DNA of 64,000 nt from Phytohabitans sp052068095 (GTDB lineage: Bacteria > Actinomycetota > Actinomycetes > Mycobacteriales > Micromonosporaceae). Where the stretch lies: NCBI RefSeq assembly GCF_052068095.1, contig NZ_JBQHDG010000017.1, positions 62,001-126,000 of the forward strand, given 5' to 3'. The translations under genes and the position numbers were made by a program. The notes beneath the pieces were generated by a model, which was not told the origin of the DNA, made no database searches, and worked only from the letters and a program-made list of their open reading frames with translations. Positions within the stretch are counted from its first letter, which is position 1, and every line of letters begins with the position of its first letter. Shown piece by piece: positions 35,083 to 43,606 of this stretch.

Positions 35083-35915
35083 GTACGCGGTCCGGGACGC
35101 GGGTGCGCCACTTCTGGCTGCACGTGATCGCGATCGTCGTCGGCGCGGGCGTCATCGTGCCGGTCGCCTTCGGCGTGCTGGGCGGCTTCAAGGACAACGG
35201 GCAGCTCTCCAACAACCCGTTCGCGCTGCCCAGCCCGTGGGTGCCGGAAAACTACACCAGCATCCTGCGCTCCAGCAGTTTCTGGCGGCCGCTGTTCAAC
35301 AGCACGCTCATCGCGGTGGCCACGGTGGTGCTGCTGGTGCTGGTGGCCGCGATGGCCGCGTACGTCTTCGCCCGCTTCAACTTCCGCGGCCGCGAAGGCC
35401 TCTACACGCTCTTCGCCGCGGGGCTGATGTTTCCGTTCGCGGTGGCGATCCTGCCGCTGTTCGTGCTGCTGCGCGAGCTGAGCCTGCTCAACAGCCCGCT
35501 CGGCGTGATCCTGCCGCAGGTCGCGTTCGGGCTGCCGATGACGATCATCATCCTGCGCGCGTTCTTCCGCACCATCCCGGGAGAGGTCGAGGAGGCGGCG
35601 ATCCTCGACGGCTGCACCCCGTTCGGCTTCTTCTGGCGGATCCTGCTGCCGATGGCCCGGCCGGCGCTCGCCACCGTCTCGGTGCTGGCGCTCGTGGCCA
35701 GCTGGAACAACTTCATGCTCCCGCTCGTCGTCTTCACCGACCCGAGCTGGTGGACGCTCCCGGTGGGCGTGCAGCAGTTCCAGGGCCAGTACGCCTCCGA
35801 CACCGCGCGCATCCTCGCGTACGTGGTGCTGGCGATGATCCCGGCGCTCGCGTTCTACGCGGTCGCGGAGCGCCAGCTCGTCGGCGGCCTCGCGTCGGGC
35901 GCGACGAAGGGCTGA
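35079..35915 (+). CDS. Sugar ABC importer permease 2 (MalG/UgpE type)
   Basis: 278 residues, six membrane segments, coupling loop EVEEAAILDGCTPFGFFWRILLPMARPAL. ATG 35079 overlaps the preceding stop (ATGA). No ATPase gene is in the locus, so a shared MsiK-type ATPase encoded elsewhere probably energises it, as is usual for actinobacterial sugar importers. Confidence 0.92.
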   Translation: MSTRSGTRVRHFWLHVIAIVVGAGVIVPVAFGVLGGFKDNGQLSNNPFALPSPWVPENYTSILRSSSFWRPLFNSTLIAVATVVLLVLVAAMAAYVFARFNFRGREGLYTLFAAGLMFPFAVAILPLFVLLRELSLLNSPLGVILPQVAFGLPMTIIILRAFFRTIPGEVEEAAILDGCTPFGFFWRILLPMARPALATVSVLALVASWNNFMLPLVVFTDPSWWTLPVGVQQFQGQYASDTARILAYVVLAMIPALAFYAVAERQLVGGLASGATKG

Positions 35916-35923
35916 GCTCCCGT

Positions 35924-35956
35924 CCCGCCCGCCGCTCCGCGGGGGCGGCGGGCGGG
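35924..35956 (+). terminator. Terminator of the sugar importer operon
   Basis: CCCGCCCGCCGC (35924-35935) and GCGGCGGGCGGG (35945-35956) form a perfect 12-bp stem, 8 bp after the permease stop. It is followed by two direct copies of a GGCCCTCG[TC]GACCGGGCTCGG segment up to the kinase gene. Confidence 0.75.
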
Positions 35957-36022
35957 AGCGGTGGGCCCTCGTGACCGGGCTCGGCGCGCGGGGCGGCGGC
36001 CCTCGCGACCGGGCTCGGCGGG

Positions 36023-36028
36023 GAGAAT
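36023..36028 (+). promoter_or_regulatory. Possible leaderless -10 of the histidine kinase gene
   Basis: GAGAAT (one change from TANNNT) is followed by 7 nt and GTG 36036. No Shine-Dalgarno precedes this start. Confidence 0.35.
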
Positions 36029-36035
36029 GGGCCGG

Positions 36036-37256
36036 GTGAGGATGCCGGCCCCGCTCTCCCCGCTGGTGAGCGGCACGACCTACCGCCGTGGCGTGCACCT
36101 GCTGCTCGGCGGCGTGATCCTCCTGCCGTACCTGCTGCTGGGCGTCGTGTTCGCCGACATGCTGGCCGGTCCGCGCGGCGGGCGCACGGCGGCGCTGCTC
36201 CTGCTCGTCGCGGCCGCGGCGATCGCCGCCGTGCCGGCCTTCCTGCGCGGCACCCGCTCCCTGGAGATCGCCGCCGCGCGGGCGCTGCTCGGCGTCGACC
36301 TGCCCGACCCGCCGCCCGGACCCGTCGCGCGGGAGACCCGGGTGCGGGGCGCGCTCTGGTACGCCACCCACCTCGCCACCGGTGGCGTCGTCGCCGGCGG
36401 GCTGCTGGTGGCGGTGCCGATGGCGCTGGTGTTCGCGGCCGGGTGGTTCGGCGTCAGCACCGACGCCACCGACGGGCTGCGGCTGGGCCCGCTCGACGAG
36501 GGCGACACCGGGTGGCTGACGCTGGTGGGGCTGATGCTGCTCGTCGCGCTCGTGTACGCGGTGGCCGGCCTCGGCGCGCTCGCCGCCCTGATGGCCCCGG
36601 TGCTGCTCGGCCCGTCGACGGCGGAGCGCATCGCCGCCCTGGAGGCGCGGGCGGCCGGCCTGGCCGAGCGCAACCGGCTGGCCCGCGAGCTGCACGACTC
36701 GGTGGGCCACGCCCTCACGGTGACGACGCTCCAGGCGGCGGCCGCCCGCGAGGTGCTGGACGCCGACCCCGACTTCGCCAAGCGGGCGCTGTCCGCGATC
36801 GAGGAGACCGGCCGGGCCGCGATGGCCGAGCTCGACCACATGCTCGGCCTGCTCCGCGACGGTCCCGCCGCCGCTCGCGCGCCCCAGCCGACGCTCGCCG
36901 ACCTGGACCGCCTGGTCGCCGACGCCCGGATCGAGGTGCGCCTCGACCGGGCCGGCCCGCTGGCCGACCTGCCGGCGGTGATCTCCCGGGAGGGGTACCG
37001 GATCGTGCAGGAAGGGCTCACCAACGCCGCCCGGCACGCCGGCGGCCAGCCGGTGGCGCTGCGCGTGGCCGTGGCGGGTGAGACGCTCGCGATCGAGCTG
37101 ACCAACCCGGTCGCCGACGGCGCGACAGCCGGCGGCGGGCGCGGGCTGGCCGGCATGCGGGAGCGGGTGACGCTCCTCGGCGGCGACATGACGGCCGGCC
37201 GCGACGGCGGCGTCTGGCGGATAGCGGTCCGGCTCCCTTCGGGAGCGGCCCGGTGA
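36036..37256 (+). CDS. Two-component sensor histidine kinase (HisKA_3/NarL-partner type)
   Basis: 406 residues. An N-terminal sensor half with four membrane segments (LLLGGVILLPYLLLGVVF; LLLLVAAAAIAAV; GLLVAVPMALVFAAGWF; LVGLMLLVALVYAVAGLGAL), then the HisKA_3 dimerisation helix with phospho-His in RELHDSVGHAL, and HATPase motifs (QEGLTNAARHAGG, GRGLAGMRERV). Signal unknown. Start GTG 36036 follows a leaderless-type box; ATG 36027 and ATG 36042 are alternatives. Overlaps the regulator gene (GTGA). Confidence 0.88.
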   Translation: MRMPAPLSPLVSGTTYRRGVHLLLGGVILLPYLLLGVVFADMLAGPRGGRTAALLLLVAAAAIAAVPAFLRGTRSLEIAAARALLGVDLPDPPPGPVARETRVRGALWYATHLATGGVVAGGLLVAVPMALVFAAGWFGVSTDATDGLRLGPLDEGDTGWLTLVGLMLLVALVYAVAGLGALAALMAPVLLGPSTAERIAALEARAAGLAERNRLARELHDSVGHALTVTTLQAAAAREVLDADPDFAKRALSAIEETGRAAMAELDHMLGLLRDGPAAARAPQPTLADLDRLVADARIEVRLDRAGPLADLPAVISREGYRIVQEGLTNAARHAGGQPVALRVAVAGETLAIELTNPVADGATAGGGRGLAGMRERVTLLGGDMTAGRDGGVWRIAVRLPSGAAR

Positions 37257-38137
37257 GCGCGGGCGACCCTGACGACGCGGCGGGTGCGGGAGGCGCGGCG
37301 GGTGCGGGCGGCGCGGCGGGTGCGGGAGGCGCGGTGGGCGCGGGCGGCGCGGCGGGTGCGGGAGGCGCGGTGGGCGCGGGCGGTGCGGATGGCGCGGGCG
37401 ACCCTGACGACGCGGCGGGTGCGGGAGGCGCGGCGGGCGCGGGCGGCGCGGGCGGCGCGGGCGGCCCGTCGCGGTCGGGTCCGCGTCGGGTGGAGGGCGT
37501 GACGCGGGTGCTCGTGGTCGACGACGAGGAGCTGATCCGGGTGGGGCTGCGGGCGATCATCGCGGCCCAGCCGGACCTCGACGTGGTCGGCGAGGCCTCC
37601 GACGGCGCGGAGGTGACGCCGCTCGTCGCGAAGCTGCGGCCGGACGTCGTGCTGATGGACGTGCGGATGCCCGACATCGACGGCATCCAGGCCACCCGCC
37701 ACCTGCTCGCCACCTCGGCCAGCCCGCCGAAAGTGCTGGTCGTGACCACGTTCGAAAACGATGAATACGTATACGACGCGCTCCGCGCCGGCGCCAGCGG
37801 CTTCCTGCTCAAGCGGGCCCGGCCGGCCGAGGTGGTCGACGCGATACGCGTGGTGGCGCGCGGCGAGTCGCTGCTCTTCCCGGCGGCGATCCGGCGGCTG
37901 GCCGGCGCCTACGGTGCGCGCCGCCGCCTGCCCGGGCCGGCCCTCACCGAGCGGGAGGCCGAGGTGCTCCGCCTCGTGGCGGCCGGGCACTCCAACGCGG
38001 AGATCGCCGCCGACCTCGTGCTCGGCGTGGAGACGGTCAAGACCCACGTTGGCAACGTGCTCGCCAAGCTCGGCGCCCGCGACCGCACCCAGGCGGTCGT
38101 GCTCGCCTACGAGTCCGGGTTCGTGACGCCGGGCTGA
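37253..38137 (+). CDS. NarL/LuxR-family response regulator with a Gly/Ala-repeat N-terminus
   Basis: 294 residues. The regular part starts at about residue 83 (VTRVLVVDDEELIRVGL): receiver with phospho-Asp in VLMDVRMP and Lys in GFLLKRARP, then LuxR HTH (LTEREAEVLRLVAAGHSNAEIA). Residues 1-82 are mostly repeated AGAGGA units encoded by a GC-rich minisatellite. GTG 37253 overlaps the kinase stop, which favours translation of the repeat, but GTG 37499 would give a normal-sized regulator. Partner of the upstream kinase. Confidence 0.85.
   Translation: MSAGDPDDAAGAGGAAGAGGAAGAGGAVGAGGAAGAGGAVGAGGADGAGDPDDAAGAGGAAGAGGAGGAGGPSRSGPRRVEGVTRVLVVDDEELIRVGLRAIIAAQPDLDVVGEASDGAEVTPLVAKLRPDVVLMDVRMPDIDGIQATRHLLATSASPPKVLVVTTFENDEYVYDALRAGASGFLLKRARPAEVVDAIRVVARGESLLFPAAIRRLAGAYGARRRLPGPALTEREAEVLRLVAAGHSNAEIAADLVLGVETVKTHVGNVLAKLGARDRTQAVVLAYESGFVTPG
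37259..37482 (+). repeat. Coding minisatellite (Gly/Ala-rich)
   Basis: Imperfect tandem units such as GCGGGTGCGGGAGGCGCG, with a larger duplication in which GCGGGCGACCCTGACGACGC appears at both ends. All units keep the frame, giving about 70 residues of G and A. Prone to slippage. Confidence 0.75.
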
Positions 38138-38330
38138 GCTCCCGGGGGAGGCGGCTCCCGTTCCCGGCCGGGTTCGTGACGCCGGGCTGAGCTCCCAGGG
38201 GAGGCGGCTCCCGTTCCCGGCCGGGTTCGTGACGCCGGAATGAGCTCCCAGGGGAGGCGGCTCCGGTTGCCGGCCGGGTTCGTGCCCCTGGGTGACTCCC
38301 TCGCGCGGGGGAGGCGGTTCCCGTTCCGGC
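38115..38330 (+). repeat. 53-bp tandem repeat, about four copies
   Basis: Units begin CCGGGTTCGTGACGCCGGGC at 38115, 38168, 38221 and (diverging) 38274, exactly 53 bp apart. The first copy includes the last codons and stop of the response-regulator gene. Each unit has an internal hairpin (GAGCTCCC...GGGAGGCGGCTCCC). Fills the gap to the next gene. Confidence 0.8.
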
Positions 38331-38369
38331 GGGAGGTGTCGACGGCGTGCGCCCGCGAACGTGAGAGGC

Positions 38370-39530
38370 ATGACCAGATCTCACGCCGCCGCGGCCTGGG
38401 CCGCGCTCTACGGCACGCTCGCGCTCGTCTGGACGGCGACCGGACGCGGCTTCCCGTTCGGCACCAACGACCCGGCGGGCGACGCCTCGCTCCTGCGCGG
38501 GCTCCCGGCCGAGGTGGGCGCCCCGCTCTTCGCGGTGGTGCTGCTCGCGACCGCGGTCGCCGCGCTCAGCCTGCCCACCCTCAACCCGCGGGGCGCCGCC
38601 CGCACCGCCCTGCTCGCGGCGGGCTGGTCCGTGGTGGCGGTGCTGCTCGTGGTCGTGCCCGACATGCGCCTGCTGGCCCGCGCCGGCTACGCGCCGATGC
38701 TGATCGTGGGTGCCCCGTTCGGGTGGCCACCGGTCGATTTTGCCGACGTGTTCACCTGGCCCGTGATCAACATGGCGGTGAGCGTGCTCGGCGGGCTGCT
38801 GCTGGCGCGGGCGCTGCTCGCCTGGCAGTTCCGCACCGCCGGCGCGTGCGTCTCCTGTGGACGGAAGGGCGGCACGGCGTCCGCGGCGCGCGTCGCCCGG
38901 TGGGGGCGGCGGGCGGCATACACGGCCGTCGCGATCCCGGTGCTCTACGCGGTGACCCGCTTCGGCTGGCTCGCCGTCGTGCTGCTGGGCGTGGTCGAGC
39001 TGGACCCGGCCGACTTCGACGACGACTCGGTGGTGTGGGCCGGGGCGGGGCTGGGGGCGTTCGCCTGCGTGGGCGCGGTGCTCACGCTCGGCCTGGTGCA
39101 GCGCTGGGGCGAGGTATTTCCCCGCTGGATGGTCGGGCTGGCCGGCAAGCGGGTGCCCGTCAAGCTCGCCACCGTGCCCGCGACGGTCGTGGCCATCTTC
39201 ATCACCTCGGCCAGCCTTGGCCTGCTCAGCTCGGGCGCGATGAGCCACCTCGGCGACGAAGGGGTGTGGCTCGTCGCGCCCATGCTGCTCTGGCCCGTCT
39301 GGGGCGTCGCGCTGGGCGCGGCGACACTGGCCTACCACCTCCGCCGCCGCGGCACCTGCCGGGTCTGCGGCGCCGGCGACCAGGAAGCGCCGACGACCGC
39401 GTCGCCCACAGTGCGCGGCGCTGGCGGTCAGGGAGCGTCGATAACCGCGTCGCCCACAGTGCGCGGCGCTGGCGGTCAGGGAGCGCCGACGACCGCGCCC
39501 GCGGCGGGCTCACGATCATCGGCGCCGTGA
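38370..39530 (+). CDS. Polytopic membrane protein with two CxxC motifs
   Basis: 386 residues with about eight membrane segments. Two cytoplasmic-type knuckles, CVSCGR (about residue 165) and CRVCGA (about residue 330), could bind zinc. No named family recognised. The C-terminus carries a 16-residue repeat (TASPTVRGAGGQGAS/P) encoded by a 48-bp tandem DNA repeat. GAGAGG precedes ATG 38370. Substrate or role unknown. Confidence 0.72.
   Translation: MTRSHAAAAWAALYGTLALVWTATGRGFPFGTNDPAGDASLLRGLPAEVGAPLFAVVLLATAVAALSLPTLNPRGAARTALLAAGWSVVAVLLVVVPDMRLLARAGYAPMLIVGAPFGWPPVDFADVFTWPVINMAVSVLGGLLLARALLAWQFRTAGACVSCGRKGGTASAARVARWGRRAAYTAVAIPVLYAVTRFGWLAVVLLGVVELDPADFDDDSVVWAGAGLGAFACVGAVLTLGLVQRWGEVFPRWMVGLAGKRVPVKLATVPATVVAIFITSASLGLLSSGAMSHLGDEGVWLVAPMLLWPVWGVALGAATLAYHLRRRGTCRVCGAGDQEAPTTASPTVRGAGGQGASITASPTVRGAGGQGAPTTAPAAGSRSSAP
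39396..39495 (+). repeat. 48-bp in-frame tandem repeat
   Basis: ACCGCGTCGCCCACAGTGCG begins units at 39396 and 39444, with a partial third at 39492. It encodes the Pro/Gly-rich tail of the membrane protein. Confidence 0.75.
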
Positions 39531-39547
39531 GCGGAGCCGCGGATTGG

Positions 39548-39690
39548 GCTTGGCGCGCGGAGGTGGCAGTGGAGGCCGGGGGTTTCGGCTCGCCCGCGAG
39601 CCGCCGGCCGGAGCGGTCTCCGGCGGGAGCGGCGGTCCGCCGGTGACGCGGACCCGGGAAAGGAAATCAGGGGTGCTCCGGGTCCGCCGC
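39548..39690 (-). repeat. Dispersed repeat R1, copy C (inverted)
   Basis: Reading leftwards it has TTTCCCGGGTCCGCGTCACC, CCGCCGCTCCCGCCGGAGAC, the CCGGCCGGCGGCTCG block and CCCCCGGCCTCCACTGCC, in the same order as copy A. Lies just past the stop of the leftward GH43 gene. Confidence 0.75.
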
Positions 39691-39711
39691 GAACGGCGGA
39701 CCCGGAAGCCG

Positions 39712-41172
39712 CTAGAGGTCGTCGCCGTCCTGTTCGTAGGCCAGCCAGTCGAAGCGGACCGTGCCGGACACCGCGTACATGCCGATGACCCGGCCGGTGA
39801 AGCCGCCGGCGACCTGGGTCGACAGGTAGCGACCGTCGAGCTCGTCGAGCACGACGAAGCGGCCGGTCGGTGTCTCGTAGCCCAGGCGCACCACGTCCGG
39901 CTCCTGCCTCGGGTGGTCGGGGCTGGGGCCAGACGGCTGGGTCTCCACGCGCAGCACGACCGGGCCGTCCGGCACCGGGCCGGCCGAGCGCCACCGGTCG
40001 AGCGCGCCGACCCGGGCCCGCACGCCCACCTCGCCGCCGCCGGCCTCGACCTCGTAGTGGTGCTGTTCGTCGAGGCGTACCGCCAGGCCGCCGCGGCCCT
40101 CGGCGGCGTCGACCAGCGCGCGTACCCGGCAGGCGTGGTGCTGCTGGCGGCGGCCGATGAACGACACCGACGGGTCGTCGAGCGAGCCGTCCTGCGCGTG
40201 CAGGGTGAGCCAGCCCGGGCGGTCCTTGAGCGACCAGGCGTGCGCCGGCCGGGAGCGGATCGAGATCCAGCACGGGCGCAGGTCGGCGCCGTCGAAGTCG
40301 TCGCGGGCCGGTGGCACCGGCACCGGCTGTGGCGGGAGGCCGCCGCTCATCCGGGTGTCCACCTCGCCGACGACCGGCCAGCCGTCGACCCAGGTGACCG
40401 GTGCCAGGAACGTCTCCCGCCCGAGCACGTGCCAGCCGGGTGGGCCGCCGCGCGGTCGGGTGCCGAGGAAGACCAGCCACCACGAGCCGTCGGCCGCCTG
40501 GACCAGGTCACCGTGGCCGGTGTTCTGGATCGGGTGGTCGGTGCTGCGGTGGCTGAGGATCGGGTTGTGCGGGCAGGGCTCGAACGGCCCGTCCGGCGCC
40601 GGCCCGCGGGCCACCGAGATGCCGTGCCCGGAGTCGGTGCCGCCCTCGGCGATCAGCAGGTACCAGGTGCCGTCGACCTCGTAGAGGTGCGGGGCCTCGG
40701 GCCACTGCGCGCCGGGTGTGCCGGACCAGATCTTGCGGGGGGTCTCCAGCGCGGCGCCGGTCGCGAGATCGACCCGGACCTGCTGGATGCCCATGAACGT
40801 GCACCAGGCGGTGCCGTCGGCGTCCCAGGCGAGGTCGGGGTCGATCCCGACGTCCGGCAGCCACACCGGGTCGGACCACGGGCCGGCCGGGTCGGTGCTG
40901 GTCACGACCAGCGTGCCGGCGTGCGGCACGACCGACGTGATCAGGTGGAACCGGCCGTCGTGGTAGCGGAGCGTGGGCGCGTACACGCCGCCGGAGGAGG
41001 GGGTGCTCGGCGGCAGGTCGAGCTGGGTGGTGCGGTCCAGCGCGTTGCCGATCTGCTCCCAGTGCACGAGATCCTGGCTGCGGAAGACCGGCACGCCGGG
41101 GAAGTACTCGAAGCTGGAGCAGGCGAGGTAGTAATGCCCCCCGACCCGGCAGATGCTCGGGTCGGGGTGCAT
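39712..41172 (-). CDS. Glycoside hydrolase family 43 (beta-xylosidase/arabinofuranosidase)
   Basis: 486 residues from the first ATG. Five-bladed propeller about 1-290: general base Asp in MHPDPSICRVGG, pKa modulator Asp in VGIDPDLAWD and acid Glu in WPEAPHLYEV; then a C-terminal beta-sandwich (DDFDGADLRPCWISIRSRP onward). Family members normally begin ANPVIPG before HPDPS; those residues are encoded upstream, and the only candidate start there is ATC 41205 with an ideal GGGAGG (see finding). No signal peptide, so action on imported oligosaccharides is likely. Downstream of GH10 in the same direction. Confidence 0.88.
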   Translation of the reverse strand: MHPDPSICRVGGHYYLACSSFEYFPGVPVFRSQDLVHWEQIGNALDRTTQLDLPPSTPSSGGVYAPTLRYHDGRFHLITSVVPHAGTLVVTSTDPAGPWSDPVWLPDVGIDPDLAWDADGTAWCTFMGIQQVRVDLATGAALETPRKIWSGTPGAQWPEAPHLYEVDGTWYLLIAEGGTDSGHGISVARGPAPDGPFEPCPHNPILSHRSTDHPIQNTGHGDLVQAADGSWWLVFLGTRPRGGPPGWHVLGRETFLAPVTWVDGWPVVGEVDTRMSGGLPPQPVPVPPARDDFDGADLRPCWISIRSRPAHAWSLKDRPGWLTLHAQDGSLDDPSVSFIGRRQQHHACRVRALVDAAEGRGGLAVRLDEQHHYEVEAGGGEVGVRARVGALDRWRSAGPVPDGPVVLRVETQPSGPSPDHPRQEPDVVRLGYETPTGRFVVLDELDGRYLSTQVAGGFTGRVIGMYAVSGTVRFDWLAYEQDGDDL

Positions 41173-41232
41173 TCCGGGGATGACGGGGTTGGCGAAGGTG
41201 CCGATCGGATCCTCCCGTCCGGTGCGTCACAC

Positions 41233-41254
41233 GGCACCCCGTGGGGTGGGTGCC
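41233..41254 (-). terminator. Attenuator hairpin between GH10 and GH43
   Basis: GGCACCC (41233-41239) and GGGTGCC (41248-41254) form a 7-bp stem between the xylanase stop and the GH43 start. It may lower expression of the second gene. Confidence 0.5.
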
Positions 41255-41280
41255 TCTTCGCTAGTCTGGCCCGCCGGCTA

Positions 41281-42405
41281 TCAGCCGGCCAATGCCAGGG
41301 TCTGGCTTACCGTCTGGTACGCGGGCTTCTGCCCGTAGTTCTCGTCGAGCAGGTTGGCCGCGCCCTGGCCGGTGAAGACCCCAGGTACCCAGGAGTACTT
41401 GTCGGTGAACCCCCAGACGGTGAAGGACGTGCACCGCTTGGCGAGCAGGCAGGCGCGCAGCAGGATGCCGTACCCGTTGGCCTGTGCCTGGAGCTTCGGG
41501 TTGTCCGGCGGCATGACCATCCGCACGTCGACCTCGGTGAACGAGGTCTCCAGGCCGAGGGCCTCGAAACGCTGCACGTTCTGGAGGGCGCGGCCGTCGA
41601 AGCCGAACTGCACGCCGAGGTGGCCCTGCATGCCGAACCCGTGGATCGGCACCCGGTCGGCCTTCAGCTGCTGGACCAGCGCGTAGTACGCGTCGGCCTT
41701 CGCGTTGAGGCCCTCCACGTTGTAGTCGTTGATGTACAGCTTGGCCTTCGGGTCGGCCTGGTGGGCCCAGCGGAACATGTCCGCGATGTAGCCGGGGCCG
41801 AGCTTCTGGAGCCAGATCGTGTCGCGGAGCTGGGCGTTGTCGTCGATCACCTCGTTGACGACGTCCCACTGGTAGATCTTGCCGCGGAAGTGGCCGGCGA
41901 CGTCGAAGACGTGCTGCTTGAGGATCTGGCGCAGCTCGGTGGCGTCGATGTCGCCGGACGCGACCCCGTCGGTGAGCCAGGTCGGAAGCTGGTTGTGCCA
42001 CAGCAGCGTGTGCCCGCGCACGCTCTGGCCGTTGGCCTTGGCGTACGCGACGAGCTGGTCGGCGGGCGCGAAGTTGAGCACGCCGCGGGTGGGCTCGATC
42101 TCCGACCACTTCATGACGTTTTCCGCGGTGACGCTGTTGAACTCGGTCGCCACCTTGTCGTTGTAGGTGGCGTCGTTGGCGAGGGCCGACATGTCGACGG
42201 CCGTGCCGATCTTCATCCCGGTGCGCTTGGCGAGCTCCCGGAGGGTCTTGCTATCGGCGGCAACCTGTGTCGCGGATTCTTGCAGGATCGCCCCCGGAAC
42301 GGCGGGGACCGAAGCGACGGGCGCGGCCGGCGCACCTGTCGCGTTGAGGGAGACGAGGACGGCCGCGGCAACAGCGGCGCCGGCGACCACGCGAGTCACC
42401 TTCAT
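41281..42405 (-). CDS. Secreted endo-1,4-beta-xylanase, GH10
   Basis: 374 residues. Signal peptide about 1-28 (ends APAAPVA). GH10 barrel complete: GHTLLWHNQLPTWL, acid/base Glu in WDVVNEVIDD, nucleophile Glu in SFTEVDVRM and WGFTDKYSW. It cuts xylan outside the cell. No carbohydrate-binding module. GGGA precedes ATG 42405, and a LacI-type operator lies 26 bp upstream. Confidence 0.95.
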   Translation of the reverse strand: MKVTRVVAGAAVAAAVLVSLNATGAPAAPVASVPAVPGAILQESATQVAADSKTLRELAKRTGMKIGTAVDMSALANDATYNDKVATEFNSVTAENVMKWSEIEPTRGVLNFAPADQLVAYAKANGQSVRGHTLLWHNQLPTWLTDGVASGDIDATELRQILKQHVFDVAGHFRGKIYQWDVVNEVIDDNAQLRDTIWLQKLGPGYIADMFRWAHQADPKAKLYINDYNVEGLNAKADAYYALVQQLKADRVPIHGFGMQGHLGVQFGFDGRALQNVQRFEALGLETSFTEVDVRMVMPPDNPKLQAQANGYGILLRACLLAKRCTSFTVWGFTDKYSWVPGVFTGQGAANLLDENYGQKPAYQTVSQTLALAG

Positions 42406-42430
42406 GGATTTCCCTTTCGGAGTAAGCTTC

Positions 42431-42443
42431 CGGAACACTTCCG
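42431..42443. promoter_or_regulatory. LacI-type operator of the xylanase gene
   Basis: CGGAACACTTCCG, a near-perfect dyad (CGGAA-N3-TTCCG). The same 13-mer, inverted and with one change, precedes the lacI gene. Confidence 0.65.
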
Positions 42444-42542
42444 TAACTTGTTCGGAACGCTATGCGTGTCGATGCGGGCCGTCAAGCCCTGGAAGTGCGA
42501 CAGGATGGGCCTCGGAAGGCTGCCGGAGGGTCGAGTTCGGCT

Positions 42543-42555
42543 CGGAAGTGTTTCG
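42543..42555. promoter_or_regulatory. LacI-type operator of the regulator gene
   Basis: CGGAAGTGTTTCG, 38 bp before the lacI start; differs by one base from the inverted xylanase operator. Suggests autoregulation. Confidence 0.6.
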
Positions 42556-42592
42556 GTCGTACGCTGGCCTCCTTAAGACGAAGGAGCGGAAC

Positions 42593-43606
42593 GTGACGGT
42601 CGACGAGGGGCGCAGGATCACCATTACGGCGATCGCGCGCGAGGCCGGCGTGTCGGTGCCGACCGTCTCGCGCGTGCTCAACGGGCGCTCGGACGTGGCG
42701 CCGCAGACCCGGGAGCGGGTCGAGGAGCTGCTGCGCCGGCACGGATACCGGCGCCGGGCGGCCCGGCCGCGGGTCAGCGCGAGCCTGATCGACCTGGTCT
42801 TCAACGACCTCGACAGCCCGTGGGCCGTGGAGATCATCCGGGGCGTGGAAGACGTGGCGCACGCGGCCGGCGTCGGCACGGTGGTGTCCGCGATCCACCG
42901 GCGCACCGCCTCCACCCGGCAGTGGCTGCAAAACCTGCGTACGCGCGCGACGGACGGCGTGGTGCTGGTCGCCAGCGACCTCGCCCCGCCCGTGCACGCC
43001 GAGCTGCGCCGGCTCAACGTGCCGATGGTGCTGGTCGACCCGGCCGGCGTGCCGACGCTCGACATCCCGACGATCGGCGCCACCAACTGGACCGGCGGGC
43101 TGCGCGCCACCGAGCACCTGATCTCGCTCGGCCACGAGCGGATCGGCTTCATCGCCGGCAGCCCCTCGATGCTGTGCAGCCGGGCCCGCCTCGACGGCTA
43201 CCGGGCCGCACTGGAGGCGGCCGGCCTGCCGATGCACGAGGAGCTCATCCAGCCCGGCGACTTCTACCACGAGTCCGGGCTGGAGGGCACGAAGGCGCTG
43301 CTCGCGCTCGACAAGCCGCCGACGGCGATCTTCGCGTCCAGCGACCAGATGGCTTTCGGCGCGTACGAGGCGGTCCGCCAGCGCGGCCTGCGCGTGCCCG
43401 ACGACGTGAGCGTGGTCGGCTTCGACGACCTGCCCGAGGCACGCTGGTCGTCGCCGCCGCTGACCACGATCCGGCAGCCGCTCGCCGAGATGGGGCTGCT
43501 CGCCGCGCGCACCGTGCTGCGGCTCGCGCAGGGCGAGGCGGTGGAGACGCCGCGGGTCGAGCTCGCGACCGACCTGGTGGTGCGCGACAGCACGAAGGCC
43601 CGATAA
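42593..43606 (+). CDS. LacI-family repressor of xylan use
   Basis: 337 residues. LacI HTH and hinge (ITAIAREAGVSVPTVSRVLNGRSD then VAPQTRERVEELLRRHGY), then a periplasmic-binding-protein-like sensor domain (IFASSDQMAFGAYEAVRQRG, DDVSVVGFDDLPEARW). Divergent from the GH10 xylanase gene. It probably binds CGGRA-N3-TTYCG sites near GH3, GH10 and itself, released by xylobiose or a similar sugar (inference). GTG 42593 with AAGGAGCGG upstream. Confidence 0.9.
   Translation: MTVDEGRRITITAIAREAGVSVPTVSRVLNGRSDVAPQTRERVEELLRRHGYRRRAARPRVSASLIDLVFNDLDSPWAVEIIRGVEDVAHAAGVGTVVSAIHRRTASTRQWLQNLRTRATDGVVLVASDLAPPVHAELRRLNVPMVLVDPAGVPTLDIPTIGATNWTGGLRATEHLISLGHERIGFIAGSPSMLCSRARLDGYRAALEAAGLPMHEELIQPGDFYHESGLEGTKALLALDKPPTAIFASSDQMAFGAYEAVRQRGLRVPDDVSVVGFDDLPEARWSSPPLTTIRQPLAEMGLLAARTVLRLAQGEAVETPRVELATDLVVRDSTKAR

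Noticed and set aside
38115..38330. Regularly spaced repeats suggestive of CRISPR
   Set aside because: Units are contiguous with no unique spacers, and no cas genes are present.
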